Virus record (IMG/VR): IMGVR_UViG_3300032174_000009
Location: 1 to 52,440 of that record
Direction: 5' to 3' (one strand)
DNA: 52,440 nucleotides
DNA from: a virus
Shown here: positions 34,380-43,085 of the stretch, piece by piece
How positions within the stretch are numbered: the first letter of the stretch is position 1
Layout of the letters: each line of letters starts with the position of its first letter
Notes under the pieces: model-generated
Told to the model about the DNA's origin: nothing
Seen by the model: only the letters and a program-made list of their open reading frames with translations
The model's database searches: none
Position numbers and translations under genes: made by a program

Positions 34380-37166
34380 GTGGCGATCGGTAATGTTGGT
34401 GACGGCGGCTATAATTCTGCGGCTGCGTCAGGAGGAACAGCTAGCCTAACCCTCGCGTTCCCAGCGAGTATTGCGACAGGGCATCTTGTCCTCGCATCGG
34501 TATGCGTTCAGGGTGTCACGATAGGCTCCCCTGTATGCGCAACACCGACAGGGTGGACTAAAGTTGGGAATATTGCCAGCACATCCACAGGTCTGAATCT
34601 TTATTTATTTGCTGCTATCTATGCGGGCGGCCTGACTGGTGTCTTCGCCGGCTCCGGCCTCGGCACCGGCGGTATGGACGGGGAGATTCGAGGGCTCTCC
34701 GGAACGGGTGCTACTGTAGGTGCAGCACTCGGTAATTTTACGTCTGTAGCATCAGGCATCGTTGCGGCGTGCGCCATTCCAGGCCCTTCTGGCTTTACCT
34801 CTGGGCAGTGGAACTACTGGTGCTCAATCAATAACAACAACCTGGCGGTAAACAGCACATCGCCGGTCCTAAGCAATGTCTATTACAACGCTGGAGCCGA
34901 CGAGGCTTTCGAGGTCGGCACCACAGCGCCCGGTTCTGCACCCGGTACGGAAACCATCACATGGGCATCGGCCGTTGGTGATGTTCTTGGTGTCGGTGTT
35001 ACGGTTAAACCAGCAGCGGCTGCGAATGCGCCACAGTCGGCATGGTGGCCAAACGAGGCAATACGTAGACCAAGACAGGTAGATAGATACCAATCTTGGG
35101 ATTTGCAGCCAGTTGCCTTACGCTCTTTCGGAACAATTGTTCCGACGATAGTTTTGCCACCGCCGTGGTTCGATCCTCCTAAAAGGTGGGTTGCGCCGCC
35201 TGGCTTCGAGCCTACTTGGACGCGGAATTATGGTATCCTCGTCCCTACGGTATTGCCGCCGCAACCGTGGTTTGATCCACCAAAGAGATGGATTGCGCCG
35301 CCGGGGTTTGATACTGGCGTAATACCGCAAGTCTTTGGAACGCCGGTTAAACCTTCGGAGCCGTGGTTTGATCCGCCGAAGCGTTGGAACGCGCCTCTTG
35401 GCTTTGAGGTTCATGTAATACCGCCGTTTGGCACTACTGTGCCGACCGCGAAGCCAAGCGAGCCCTGGTTTTACCCGCCGAAACGGTGGGTTGCTCCGCC
35501 TGGCTTTGAAGCACCGCCATGGCGTAATCTCGGAACAAACGTTCCGCAGGTTCTACTGCCGGAGCCTTTTTGGGTTAACCCATTAAGGCGATACTCGATT
35601 CCGGGTTGGACGCCGGACGTATTTGCGCCCGCTACCGTTACGTTCTCATCTGACGCTTGGTGGTCGCCTTATCGGCAGACTATCAAGCCTCAGGTTTGGG
35701 ATAGCCAACCGCTTACAATTCCCGTTGTACAGCCGGCGCCGGTCCTGTTTACTCAGACCGATTGGTGGTTTCAGGCCAGGCGTTCTTATTCGACGCTGAG
35801 CTGGGACGGGAATCTTGTCCCGCTTGCGGTTATATTATCGCCGCCCGATAATTGGTGGACGCTAAACCGGCAGTATAATCGTCCTGCGATAGTATGGGAT
35901 AGCCAGACACCGCAGCCTTTCGGGACAACGGTCCCAATTACTGACGGCTTAGCGCCTTGGTTTGATCCGCCTAAGAGATGGATCGCTCCGCCTGGCTTTG
36001 AGGCACCGCCATGGCGCAACCTCGGAACCGCAGTTCCAACAACTAAGCCTTCGGAACCATGGTTCGATCCGCCACAACGCTGGTCACCCCGGCCATGGTT
36101 TGAGGTAACCTGGTTTCAGAATTACGGGATTCCTGTCCCGACGGCGAAACCATCTGAGCCGTGGTTTGATCCGCCGAAGCGGTGGAATGCGCCTCCTGGC
36201 TTTGAGCCCCATACGCTCAAACCTATAATACCTGGGACGGCAACGCCATCTTCGGTATTGCCGACACCATGGTTCGATCCACCAAAGAGGTGGGTTGCGC
36301 CGCCTGGGTTTGAGCCAACTTGGACGCGAAATTACGGCATACTCGTCCCTACGGCGAAGCCGTCTGAGCCTTGGTTCGATCCACCGAAGAGATGGGTCGC
36401 GCCGCCTGGCTTCGAACCCACTTGGGTGCGGCCATTTGGAACTCAGGTTCCTACCTCGGTCCCGCCGCCGGAATGGTGGACGGCCCTTCGCCGCGCGCCA
36501 CCGGTTTCGACGTGGTCGCCAGATGTCTTTAGGCCGCTCGTTGCTGCGGTAGTCACGCCAAGCTTTGTTAGTGCGGAATGGTGGCTTCAGGTAAGGCGGC
36601 AGGCCTCTGTTCCTGTCTGGGATAGCTCTACACCGCTACTTCCGTCTGCCACGCCGCCGTTTTTCTCCGGCTCGGAGTGGTGGCAGAAGTCGGCTCCTCG
36701 CCGAAGCGCGGAATGGTGGGGGGATGTTCAACGTCCTATTCCGCCCGCTACGCCAGTTGCGCCGCCGTTTATCGGTGCAGAATGGTGGCATAAATCAGTT
36801 ACTCGCCGTCGCGCGGAATGGTGGGATTTCATCCCGCCTGGCGCGAGGCTTGTTCCGTTTATGGATCAAGCTTGGTGGGGACTTACGGCTCGAGGTCGCG
36901 CCGCTGATTGGTGGCGAGACTCGCCTCTTTCGCCGCCTGTAGGCGTTTCCAGCGGTTGGCAGACGGCTTTCTTCGATCCGAAGGGGCAAACAATCCGGGC
37001 GGTGCGAGATTGGGCTCTAGGGCCATTTTTTGCATATTCCGGGGTGGCAACCTTTATCCCGCCGCTCGAGATCGTGGCTGGGTCAACACAAGCCTTTATT
37101 GTGGAGTGCGAGCCAGCGGTTACGACTGTTTCGGTCGACAATATAGTTTCAATTGTGAAGGTTTAA
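34380..37166 (+). CDS. Giant Trp/Pro-rich repeat virion protein
   Basis: 928 residues, GTG start with AAAGG upstream. Residues 1-220 are Gly/Ala/Thr-rich and beta-predicted. Residues about 255-690 hold nine units of the form PWFDPPKRW(V/I/N)APPGFE, about 30 residues apart, linked by NYG(I/T)xVPT-type strands. Between and after them come weaker units with WW...RR/RQ up to about residue 840. Probably a fibre, spike or head-surface protein. The repeat is not one I recognise. Confidence 0.6.
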   Translation: MAIGNVGDGGYNSAAASGGTASLTLAFPASIATGHLVLASVCVQGVTIGSPVCATPTGWTKVGNIASTSTGLNLYLFAAIYAGGLTGVFAGSGLGTGGMDGEIRGLSGTGATVGAALGNFTSVASGIVAACAIPGPSGFTSGQWNYWCSINNNNLAVNSTSPVLSNVYYNAGADEAFEVGTTAPGSAPGTETITWASAVGDVLGVGVTVKPAAAANAPQSAWWPNEAIRRPRQVDRYQSWDLQPVALRSFGTIVPTIVLPPPWFDPPKRWVAPPGFEPTWTRNYGILVPTVLPPQPWFDPPKRWIAPPGFDTGVIPQVFGTPVKPSEPWFDPPKRWNAPLGFEVHVIPPFGTTVPTAKPSEPWFYPPKRWVAPPGFEAPPWRNLGTNVPQVLLPEPFWVNPLRRYSIPGWTPDVFAPATVTFSSDAWWSPYRQTIKPQVWDSQPLTIPVVQPAPVLFTQTDWWFQARRSYSTLSWDGNLVPLAVILSPPDNWWTLNRQYNRPAIVWDSQTPQPFGTTVPITDGLAPWFDPPKRWIAPPGFEAPPWRNLGTAVPTTKPSEPWFDPPQRWSPRPWFEVTWFQNYGIPVPTAKPSEPWFDPPKRWNAPPGFEPHTLKPIIPGTATPSSVLPTPWFDPPKRWVAPPGFEPTWTRNYGILVPTAKPSEPWFDPPKRWVAPPGFEPTWVRPFGTQVPTSVPPPEWWTALRRAPPVSTWSPDVFRPLVAAVVTPSFVSAEWWLQVRRQASVPVWDSSTPLLPSATPPFFSGSEWWQKSAPRRSAEWWGDVQRPIPPATPVAPPFIGAEWWHKSVTRRRAEWWDFIPPGARLVPFMDQAWWGLTARGRAADWWRDSPLSPPVGVSSGWQTAFFDPKGQTIRAVRDWALGPFFAYSGVATFIPPLEIVAGSTQAFIVECEPAVTTVSVDNIVSIVKV

Positions 37167-37175
37167 CGGGACATT

Positions 37176-38009
37176 ATGCATGGTCAATGCCGTATTGGGT
37201 ATGTTAATAAAACTCAACTCAATCTTTTTCCCTATAATGGCAACCTTCTAACTATTGGAGGAATCGACTATACTCTTCCTGCGTCGACTATTTACGATAC
37301 TATAGGCAAGGGGCTAACGCCAAATACCACATATTATGTTTATGCATACTATGACTATGACAAATCCGTACAGATAGAATTTTCTACTACTAAGCGTGCT
37401 ACCGATCCGGCGACGGGATGGCCGATAAAAACAGGCGACTCGTCTCGCACCCTTTTGGGCATGGTTCGCATTGCCTTTAACGGCGATATTCTTCCAAGCA
37501 CCACCGCTTTTGTGGGCATCAAAAATTGGTTCAATAAGAAGCCGTTTCATTTGACGAATGGCGGCGGCGTAACTTACGCGAACTCTAGTTATCCGAATTA
37601 CGGATTCTGCAATCTTCTTTCCCAAATGTCGCAGTATCCAGTCGGCTACGGCGGAATGAATGCTGATGGCACCGCCAAATATGTAGTAGGAAACGGATTG
37701 CCTGGCCTAATTTGGGATTACACCGAAGAGAGTATCTTATTCGGCGAGCAGGGCGAGGCATCATGCTCTGTTTCTAATGGAACATGTCAGGTGACAGGAG
37801 GCACGGCCGCAGATGGTATTTTCAATAACAACTACTGGTCGCCGTGTCAGGTTACCACGCCCGCAAACGTTAATATGAATATTTCGTCAGCGCAACCCTT
37901 TATCGAAATCCCAAGCCGCGAGGGTTACCATGAATTCACCTTCTACGGGCAAACCTATCAGGGCACTGCGGCGTTCTATATTGTTCCTTGGCTTATGATG
38001 ACGGCATGA
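37176..38009 (+). CDS. Putative fibre or surface protein
   Basis: 277 residues, beta-rich with many Tyr/Asn/Gly (TYYVYAYYDYDKSVQIEF). Similar patterns occur in phage tail fibre or receptor-binding tips. It follows the giant repeat protein, so the two may act together. Confidence 0.5.
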   Translation: MHGQCRIGYVNKTQLNLFPYNGNLLTIGGIDYTLPASTIYDTIGKGLTPNTTYYVYAYYDYDKSVQIEFSTTKRATDPATGWPIKTGDSSRTLLGMVRIAFNGDILPSTTAFVGIKNWFNKKPFHLTNGGGVTYANSSYPNYGFCNLLSQMSQYPVGYGGMNADGTAKYVVGNGLPGLIWDYTEESILFGEQGEASCSVSNGTCQVTGGTAADGIFNNNYWSPCQVTTPANVNMNISSAQPFIEIPSREGYHEFTFYGQTYQGTAAFYIVPWLMMTA

Positions 38010-38233
38010 TAAGCGAAACATGGATGTGGGCCGCTGGCCTAGTCGGAGCCGTTCTATTTTTTGCTGCAGTTGAGGGTTTGGCGTTGCGGCATCCAAAGCG
38101 GCAATGGACGCTTTCGAAGACGATTGCCTATATTGGCTCGACATGGCCGCTGTCGATTTGGATTTGCGGCGCATTTGCGGGCGGACTTGCTGTGCACTTC
38201 TTTATACCTTTTTGCCCGATATTTTTTGATTGA
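38006..38233 (+). CDS. Two-helix membrane protein
   Basis: 75 residues, ATGA start. Two membrane segments (MWAAGLVGAVLFFAAVEGLA and WPLSIWICGAFAGGLAVHFF) joined by a basic loop (RHPKRQWTLSK). Small phage membrane protein; a holin role is possible but no lysin is adjacent. Confidence 0.5.
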   Translation: MISETWMWAAGLVGAVLFFAAVEGLALRHPKRQWTLSKTIAYIGSTWPLSIWICGAFAGGLAVHFFIPFCPIFFD

Positions 38234-38241
38234 GGGCGGAC

Positions 38242-38565
38242 ATGCCGCAAGCTTCGACCGATTTTACACCAGTTGACCCAGCGCCATACTTTGTGGGAGC
38301 GCGCGGGTTTGATTTCACAACTCAACTAGCCGTTGGCGAGACGATAACGGGGCCTCCGAGCGTTACGATATCCGTTAAGAGCGGAACCGACCCGTCGCCA
38401 TCATCTCATTTGATTGGTGCGCCGTCTCTTAGCGGTAACGTCGTGTCGCAAGTAATTGGGACTTTGGTTGGTGGTGTGACCTATCTTTTGATTGCGACCG
38501 TTTCGACGAACATGGGTGGAACTCGAACGATAACCGCGCATCTTCCGTGCCGGAATATTTCGTGA
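38242..38565 (+). CDS. Ig-like virion protein
   Basis: 107 residues, beta-rich (PPSVTISVKSGTDPSPSS, VTYLLIATVSTNMGGTRTIT), GAGGGCGGAC upstream. Looks like a fibre-associated or decoration Ig-like domain. Confidence 0.5.
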   Translation: MPQASTDFTPVDPAPYFVGARGFDFTTQLAVGETITGPPSVTISVKSGTDPSPSSHLIGAPSLSGNVVSQVIGTLVGGVTYLLIATVSTNMGGTRTITAHLPCRNIS

Positions 38566-38569
38566 TGAG

Positions 38570-38597
38570 GGCCGGGGAACCTAACGGCTACCCGGCC
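38570..38597. terminator. Hairpin between convergent genes
   Basis: GGCCGGG (38570-38576) and CCCGGCC (38591-38597) form a seven-pair stem. It lies between the plus-strand gene ending at 38565 and the minus-strand gene ending at 38608, so it may stop both transcripts. No strong T run. Confidence 0.4.
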
Positions 38598-38607
38598 AGC
38601 CCTTTGC

Positions 38608-38823
38608 TTATTCGCCTACTGTGATCTCAGCTAGCTTTGCGTGATACTCCTTGCGCATCTTGTCCCGTCTATCGCAGAACTCCTGATTAAGTGAGAACAG
38701 CTTAGCATCGTAGTCAAAACGAGCCTTTTCTAGCTCAGATTGAGTGTCGTTAAGTCCTATTGTTTCATTGACTTGCGTCATGAGAGTTTTGGACGTCTTC
38801 ATAAGTGTGATTGGTGACGACAT
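38608..38823 (-). CDS. Moron: small helical protein
   Basis: 71 residues from ATG 38823 with AGGAGAAGAT upstream, oriented against the late operon. Charged helices (SELEKARFDYDAKLFSLNQEF). Own strong promoter. Typical of a moron, a gene expressed from the prophage. No family recognised. Confidence 0.6.
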   Translation of the reverse strand: MSSPITLMKTSKTLMTQVNETIGLNDTQSELEKARFDYDAKLFSLNQEFCDRRDKMRKEYHAKLAEITVGE

Positions 38824-38850
38824 ATCTTCTCCTTTCATAGTACCGCAAAC

Positions 38851-38879
38851 ACAATATAGTAAAACTAATGACTTGTCAA
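38851..38879 (-). promoter_or_regulatory. Moron promoter
   Basis: Minus strand: TTGACA (38879-38874), 17-base spacer, TATTGT (38856-38851), 28 bases before the ATG of 38823. Confidence 0.65.
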
Positions 38880-38904
38880 GATATAATTTTTAGAAGGTAG
38901 TAAT

Positions 38905-39213
38905 ATGGCTATTGATAAACATACGATACAGGTGCTTGATGGCGGGCTGGGAGCTTTCACCGATCGCTCTATTGTCGGCGCCCAGACTGGCATTGCGACT
39001 GCCGTTGGCGGTGGCGCCGGTCAGGCAGTAACGACCGCAATTACATTCGCGGAGCCACTTCCTGCAAGTTATGCTGTTTTTGCAACGAGCAATCTAGCAG
39101 TTACGGTCAACGTAACGTCAAAGACCAATGCAGGATTTAACGTTGTAATTACGCCCGTACTCGTTGGGACTACGCTAGGTGCTGGCCTTCTTGACGTTTT
39201 GGTGCTCGCATGA
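38905..39213 (+). CDS. Small virion protein
   Basis: 102 residues, AGAAGG upstream. Gly/Ala/Val-rich, beta-predicted, likely a decoration or minor capsid protein. ATGA overlap to the next gene. Confidence 0.5.
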   Translation: MAIDKHTIQVLDGGLGAFTDRSIVGAQTGIATAVGGGAGQAVTTAITFAEPLPASYAVFATSNLAVTVNVTSKTNAGFNVVITPVLVGTTLGAGLLDVLVLA

Positions 39214-39425
39214 CTGCGCTCGTAGATGTGAAGGCGTTAGCGCCGAATGCCTCCGCGAAGGCTGCTCTTGCAGTCAAGGCTCAGGATTACGCTAGCTTGC
39301 AGAATGCCGCCATTCTTAAGGCCTCTGAGCTGAAAGTGATTGTGGCTCAAATGATAGCGCTCCATCCAACGAGTGGCGATGCAACAACTCTCACGAATCT
39401 CAATACTATCTTGGCCGAGCTATGA
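39210..39425 (+). CDS. Small helical protein, paralogue of 30383
   Basis: 71 residues, Ala-rich helices and an LHPTSGDATTLTNLNTIL end as in 30383. Overlaps both neighbours. Likely structural-module protein. Confidence 0.5.
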   Translation: MTALVDVKALAPNASAKAALAVKAQDYASLQNAAILKASELKVIVAQMIALHPTSGDATTLTNLNTILAEL

Positions 39426-39643
39426 TGGAAAGATCGCGTTCTTTTATAACCTCTCGAGAACGCGAGAGCGGCATGAAGTTCGCTCCAATATTGCCTCTTC
39501 TTGGCGCTTATGGTGGCGCGCTTCACGCAATTGAAATTAGATTGCGAGAAATCAAGCCATTTCTACAAGATGCATTCGAGCAGTCTGCAGATGATCGGAT
39601 CGATGCCGCTCTGAAGATCCTGGCAGAACTTCTGAAGGAATGA
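39422..39643 (+). CDS. Small helical protein, tandem paralogue 1
   Basis: 73 residues. The part MKFAPILPLLG...AIEIRLREIKPFLQDA...DAALKILAELLKE is repeated in the next gene with about half of the residues identical, so these are tandem duplicates. Function unknown. Confidence 0.5.
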   Translation: MMERSRSFITSRERESGMKFAPILPLLGAYGGALHAIEIRLREIKPFLQDAFEQSADDRIDAALKILAELLKE

Positions 39644-39646
39644 GGC

Positions 39647-39832
39647 GTGGAGTTTATACCCATACTGCCGATTTTAGCCAGTTACGATAATTTTTACGAC
39701 ACGACTGCTATCAAGGCACTGGAATTGAGATTGCGTGAAATCAAGACATTTCTACCACATGCGATTGAGCAATCACAAGATAGCAAGCTTGATGCTGCCT
39801 TGAGAGCGTTGGCAGAATTTCTGAAGGAATAA
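39647..39832 (+). CDS. Small helical protein, tandem paralogue 2
   Basis: 61 residues, GTG start. FIPILPILASY...ALELRLREIKTFLPHAIEQS...DAALRALAEFLKE, close to the preceding gene. Followed by the protease/scaffold gene. Confidence 0.5.
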   Translation: MEFIPILPILASYDNFYDTTAIKALELRLREIKTFLPHAIEQSQDSKLDAALRALAEFLKE

Positions 39833-39841
39833 TCTAATCAA

Positions 39842-41272
39842 ATGTCCAAACTGAACAAGCCGGCGCGCGATGCGCTGCCGGATGAGCACTTTGCTGTGCC
39901 TGGCAAGCGCAAATTGCCGATCAATGATGAGCATCATACGCGCTTAGCATGGGACATGGTGGACCGCACGCAGGATCTGACTCCGGAAGAGAGATCGGCA
40001 GCTCGCTCGCGTATTATACAGCGTGCACATGAGCTTGGCGTCGATACTGCCGACTGGCACAAAATGAAGGCGATGCACCTCGCTCCAGAGTTGTGGCACT
40101 CCATCGCTGCTATGTCGCTCAACATCTCCAACGGAGACCATCCAAATAAGATGGCATTCTCCGGCATCCTGACAAGGGTAGACGAACCGTCAGATGAACC
40201 GCCGGGAGGTTCCAGCGGCCGCCGTATCATTGTCACGAGAGAGGCTGCCGAGAAGGCGCTAGGGTCGCTACTCGGCATGGGAATTGATTTTAGCCCGATG
40301 TTTTCCGGGCACGATACGCAAGCCAAGATCGGCATAATCACGTCAGCCAATATTGTCGGCAACGCGATTGAGATCGAAGGTTTCGTTTACGCCTCTGACT
40401 TTCCAGAGGTGGCCGCTAGCATCAAGTCGCTACAATCCGCGCTTGGCTTTTCATTCGAAGCTGAACGGATTCGCGTTGAAGATCCCACTGCGGACATCCT
40501 CAGAATTACTGAGATGGCATTCACGGGCGCCGCTATCCTTCGAAAGGACCAGGCAGCCTATCAAACAACGTCACTAGCGGCAGCGGCCGCAAAGGATGAA
40601 CATATGACCGAAGAGCTTAAGGGGCTCCTCGACGGCCTTGCTGCTCAGGTGACGAGCCTAGCCGCTTCCGTTGAAGAGCTAAAGAAGGCGCCCCCGTATA
40701 TTGACGCGTCGACGCCTGTTATCGACAAAGTAGAACCGCACGCAGCGACCTTAGAGGCCTGCCATGCTGCAATGGAAGCCGCCGGCATTGGCATGCATCC
40801 CCAGCAAGGGCATGTGATTACGCTCAAAAGAATGGTTGGGCATATGCGCGCTGCGGCTGCAATGGGCAAGATTCCGCATATTTTCCGCGATGAATCCTAC
40901 CCGATGGAAGCATCATTAGACGATATCACAAAATATTTTACTCAAAGATCAAAGGAACCCGACGACATGACGCCTGAGGACGTTACAAAAGCCGTCGAGG
41001 CCGCCATGAAACCGGTCCTCGATAAGCTAGCTTCCGCCGAAACGCAGATTGCTGATCTGAAAGCTTCTGCTCAGGCCGCTAGCCCGCCGCCTACGCGCAA
41101 GACCGTCAGCCCGATGATTACGACCCTCCTCGCCAGGGCCGGGATTACCGAGCCGGAAGGTGAAGAGAAACTTGCGCTCGCCAAGGTAGACGAAGCCTTG
41201 AGCAAGGGCAACTTTACAACCCAGCAAAAGATCATGCTTAAAAATGAGCTTGGTCGCGCTGGCGCACTATAA
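39842..41272 (+). CDS. Head maturation protease/scaffold-like protein
   Basis: 476 residues. Residues 1-70 (FAVPGKRKLPINDEHHTRLAWDMV...SRIIQRAHELG) match the DUF6582-type domain of phage capsid-associated proteins. Residues about 85-250 form a beta-rich domain as in phage proteases. The rest is helical with Ala/Lys, as in scaffolds, and the C-terminal domain (SPMITTLLARAGI...) is small and helical. It lies directly before the capsid gene, the normal place. Confidence 0.7.
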   Translation: MSKLNKPARDALPDEHFAVPGKRKLPINDEHHTRLAWDMVDRTQDLTPEERSAARSRIIQRAHELGVDTADWHKMKAMHLAPELWHSIAAMSLNISNGDHPNKMAFSGILTRVDEPSDEPPGGSSGRRIIVTREAAEKALGSLLGMGIDFSPMFSGHDTQAKIGIITSANIVGNAIEIEGFVYASDFPEVAASIKSLQSALGFSFEAERIRVEDPTADILRITEMAFTGAAILRKDQAAYQTTSLAAAAAKDEHMTEELKGLLDGLAAQVTSLAASVEELKKAPPYIDASTPVIDKVEPHAATLEACHAAMEAAGIGMHPQQGHVITLKRMVGHMRAAAAMGKIPHIFRDESYPMEASLDDITKYFTQRSKEPDDMTPEDVTKAVEAAMKPVLDKLASAETQIADLKASAQAASPPPTRKTVSPMITTLLARAGITEPEGEEKLALAKVDEALSKGNFTTQQKIMLKNELGRAGAL

Positions 41273-41286
41273 GGGGAGGAACGAAC

Positions 41287-42324
41287 ATGGGATTATCACA
41301 ATCCGCTGGGTTCCTAGACCCGCATAGTGCTGAAGCCGCAATGTTGAAATTTACTGCGGCGGCAGATTTCCTTGGCAATGGCGCTATTGAAGTCAACAAG
41401 TATGAAACTGAGATTTTCGACATTATTCGTCGTACCTCAGTATTTCTGCAACGCGTTGATAGGCGTCCGGCAAATGGCCACCCGCATCGTTATTTCGAAC
41501 AAACGGCGATTGCATCGGCTACCTTTACGGACCCGCGCAATATCGTGCCGACTCCGACGGGACCAACCCGCCTTGAGAGATATGTGCCTATCAAGGCGCT
41601 TACCAACCAGACCAATCTGTCCTTGTTTGATGTCGATGTGACGCGCCAGCAAGGTCAGTTCGCTTATGTCGAGGCCAAGGATATTGAGGATATTATTTCC
41701 TCGGTTGTTGTTCTTTCGGCCAATGCGGTATGGACTGGTACCGATACATCGCTCACTACGCCAACGACCACTCAATATATGTCTGTTCTTTCGCAGATCA
41801 CGACTACCGGTTCGGTTGCGCAAGGGGCATCGATTATCGATGGTCTTAAAGCGCAAATTGCGCAGATGGCTGCCAACACGACTTACGTTATCAAGCCGAC
41901 CGCGATATATATCGATCCGATCCTCGGCGATTATATCGATCGTGAAGCAAAGGCATCGCAGATCACCTTCGATAAGATCGAGGTTACCGCCGGTGTATGG
42001 GTGCGCACCATCCAGACTCAAGTGGGGCCGATACCGCTAATTGCTGATCCGTTCCTGTCTGCGGCTATTACAGCGGCAACCGTGGTTGCTTATGGCTTCT
42101 CGGCAGTTCCGGCTGGCCAAAAAGGGTATTACGCGGTCATCGTCACCGAGAAGGACATCGAAATGCCGGTGATCCATGGCGGCGACGGCAACCTCAATCC
42201 GCGTCTATTCCAGCTTGGGTTGCTCAGCGGCTTGCAGGGCCAATATGTCGGCATCCTCTTTGACGCCATTGTTGTCAAAGGCTCGACTTATGCACATCGG
42301 CTGATTCAGGTTATCCGCCCATAA
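41287..42324 (+). CDS. Major capsid protein
   Basis: 345 residues, GGGGAGG upstream. It follows the protease/scaffold gene and has the size and fold pattern of HK97-type capsid proteins, with IVPTPTGPTRLERYVPIKALT and DPILGDYIDREAKASQI segments. Residues 27-56 (DFLGNGAIEVNKYETEIF...) are shared with the HTH regulator at 22292. Assignment is by position, size and pattern. Confidence 0.75.
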   Translation: MGLSQSAGFLDPHSAEAAMLKFTAAADFLGNGAIEVNKYETEIFDIIRRTSVFLQRVDRRPANGHPHRYFEQTAIASATFTDPRNIVPTPTGPTRLERYVPIKALTNQTNLSLFDVDVTRQQGQFAYVEAKDIEDIISSVVVLSANAVWTGTDTSLTTPTTTQYMSVLSQITTTGSVAQGASIIDGLKAQIAQMAANTTYVIKPTAIYIDPILGDYIDREAKASQITFDKIEVTAGVWVRTIQTQVGPIPLIADPFLSAAITAATVVAYGFSAVPAGQKGYYAVIVTEKDIEMPVIHGGDGNLNPRLFQLGLLSGLQGQYVGILFDAIVVKGSTYAHRLIQVIRP

Positions 42325-42326
42325 GT

Positions 42327-42410
42327 ATGAGTCATACATTATCGCTAATAGGGGCCGGTCTATTTGTGATCGGCTCCATTTTTTTATTTATTGCAGAATT
42401 ATATCGATGA
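42327..42410 (+). CDS. Tiny membrane peptide
   Basis: 27 residues with one membrane helix (LSLIGAGLFVIGSIFLFIA) right after the capsid gene. Low-confidence by size. Confidence 0.4.
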   Translation: MSHTLSLIGAGLFVIGSIFLFIAELYR

Positions 42411-42420
42411 TGAGGCTCCT

Positions 42421-42669
42421 ATGAAAATCTACAATAACGGCTCGAAGGCGGCGGCAATGCCGTCTTTTTTTATGTCCGTTTCTCCCGCGCGCCATCTGGA
42501 AGGTCAAGAAATGCCTAGCGAATGGGTGACAGACCAAAATTGGCCAATAGATTTTCAGGTCGAATTCAAATTTGGCAAGGCAGAAGTCGACAAGAATCTT
42601 GGCGAATACATGATCAAATATGGCCTCGCCTCAAGGTCGAAACTCATTATCCCTGCGAAGGCTGCTTGA
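42421..42669 (+). CDS. Hypothetical head-region protein
   Basis: 82 residues from ATG 42421 with GAGGCTCCT upstream. Mixed fold, WPIDFQVEFKFGKAEVDKNLG segment. Follows the capsid protein in the place of small head-tail genes. No family recognised. Confidence 0.5.
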   Translation: MKIYNNGSKAAAMPSFFMSVSPARHLEGQEMPSEWVTDQNWPIDFQVEFKFGKAEVDKNLGEYMIKYGLASRSKLIIPAKAA

Positions 42670-42670
42670 T

Positions 42671-43081
42671 ATGCCATTAGTTTCCCCAGAGCGCTCAGCC
42701 CAATATTGGGAGCCGGTTGCCAGTGGTCCCGTTGCGCAGGCTGATCTTTCTCTTGCCACGTATGCGTCACCTCAGGGAACCGTTCCGACTACTACACCAT
42801 GGTTCATAACATCGGCGATCAACGCTGACGGGTTCAAATTTATAACCGTCACTGCGACTTCATCTCAAGCCGGCGCAATCAATGTTCAGCTTTATGTCGA
42901 TGCGGCTGGAACAATCAAGCAGGGCGCCGTGCAGACCGTAGCGCTGGTTGCTGCCACTCCAAACATTCTTAATGTTAACGGAGCGCTTACGCCATTCCAA
43001 TCATTTACCGTGCAGATTACCAACACTGGTGGATCACCGGCGACCATTACCGGTTACGCTCTTCTCTTGACGGCGCAGTGA
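42671..43081 (+). CDS. Hypothetical virion protein
   Basis: 136 residues, Thr/Ala/Asn-rich and beta-predicted (FKFITVTATSSQAGAINVQL). Typical of a small decoration or fibre-base protein. Confidence 0.55.
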   Translation: MPLVSPERSAQYWEPVASGPVAQADLSLATYASPQGTVPTTTPWFITSAINADGFKFITVTATSSQAGAINVQLYVDAAGTIKQGAVQTVALVAATPNILNVNGALTPFQSFTVQITNTGGSPATITGYALLLTAQ

Positions 43082-43085
43082 TGGA

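Noticed and set aside
35118-36019. Minus-strand open frames inside the giant repeat gene
   Set aside because: They are shadows of the Trp/Pro repeat and show its low-complexity reverse translation.
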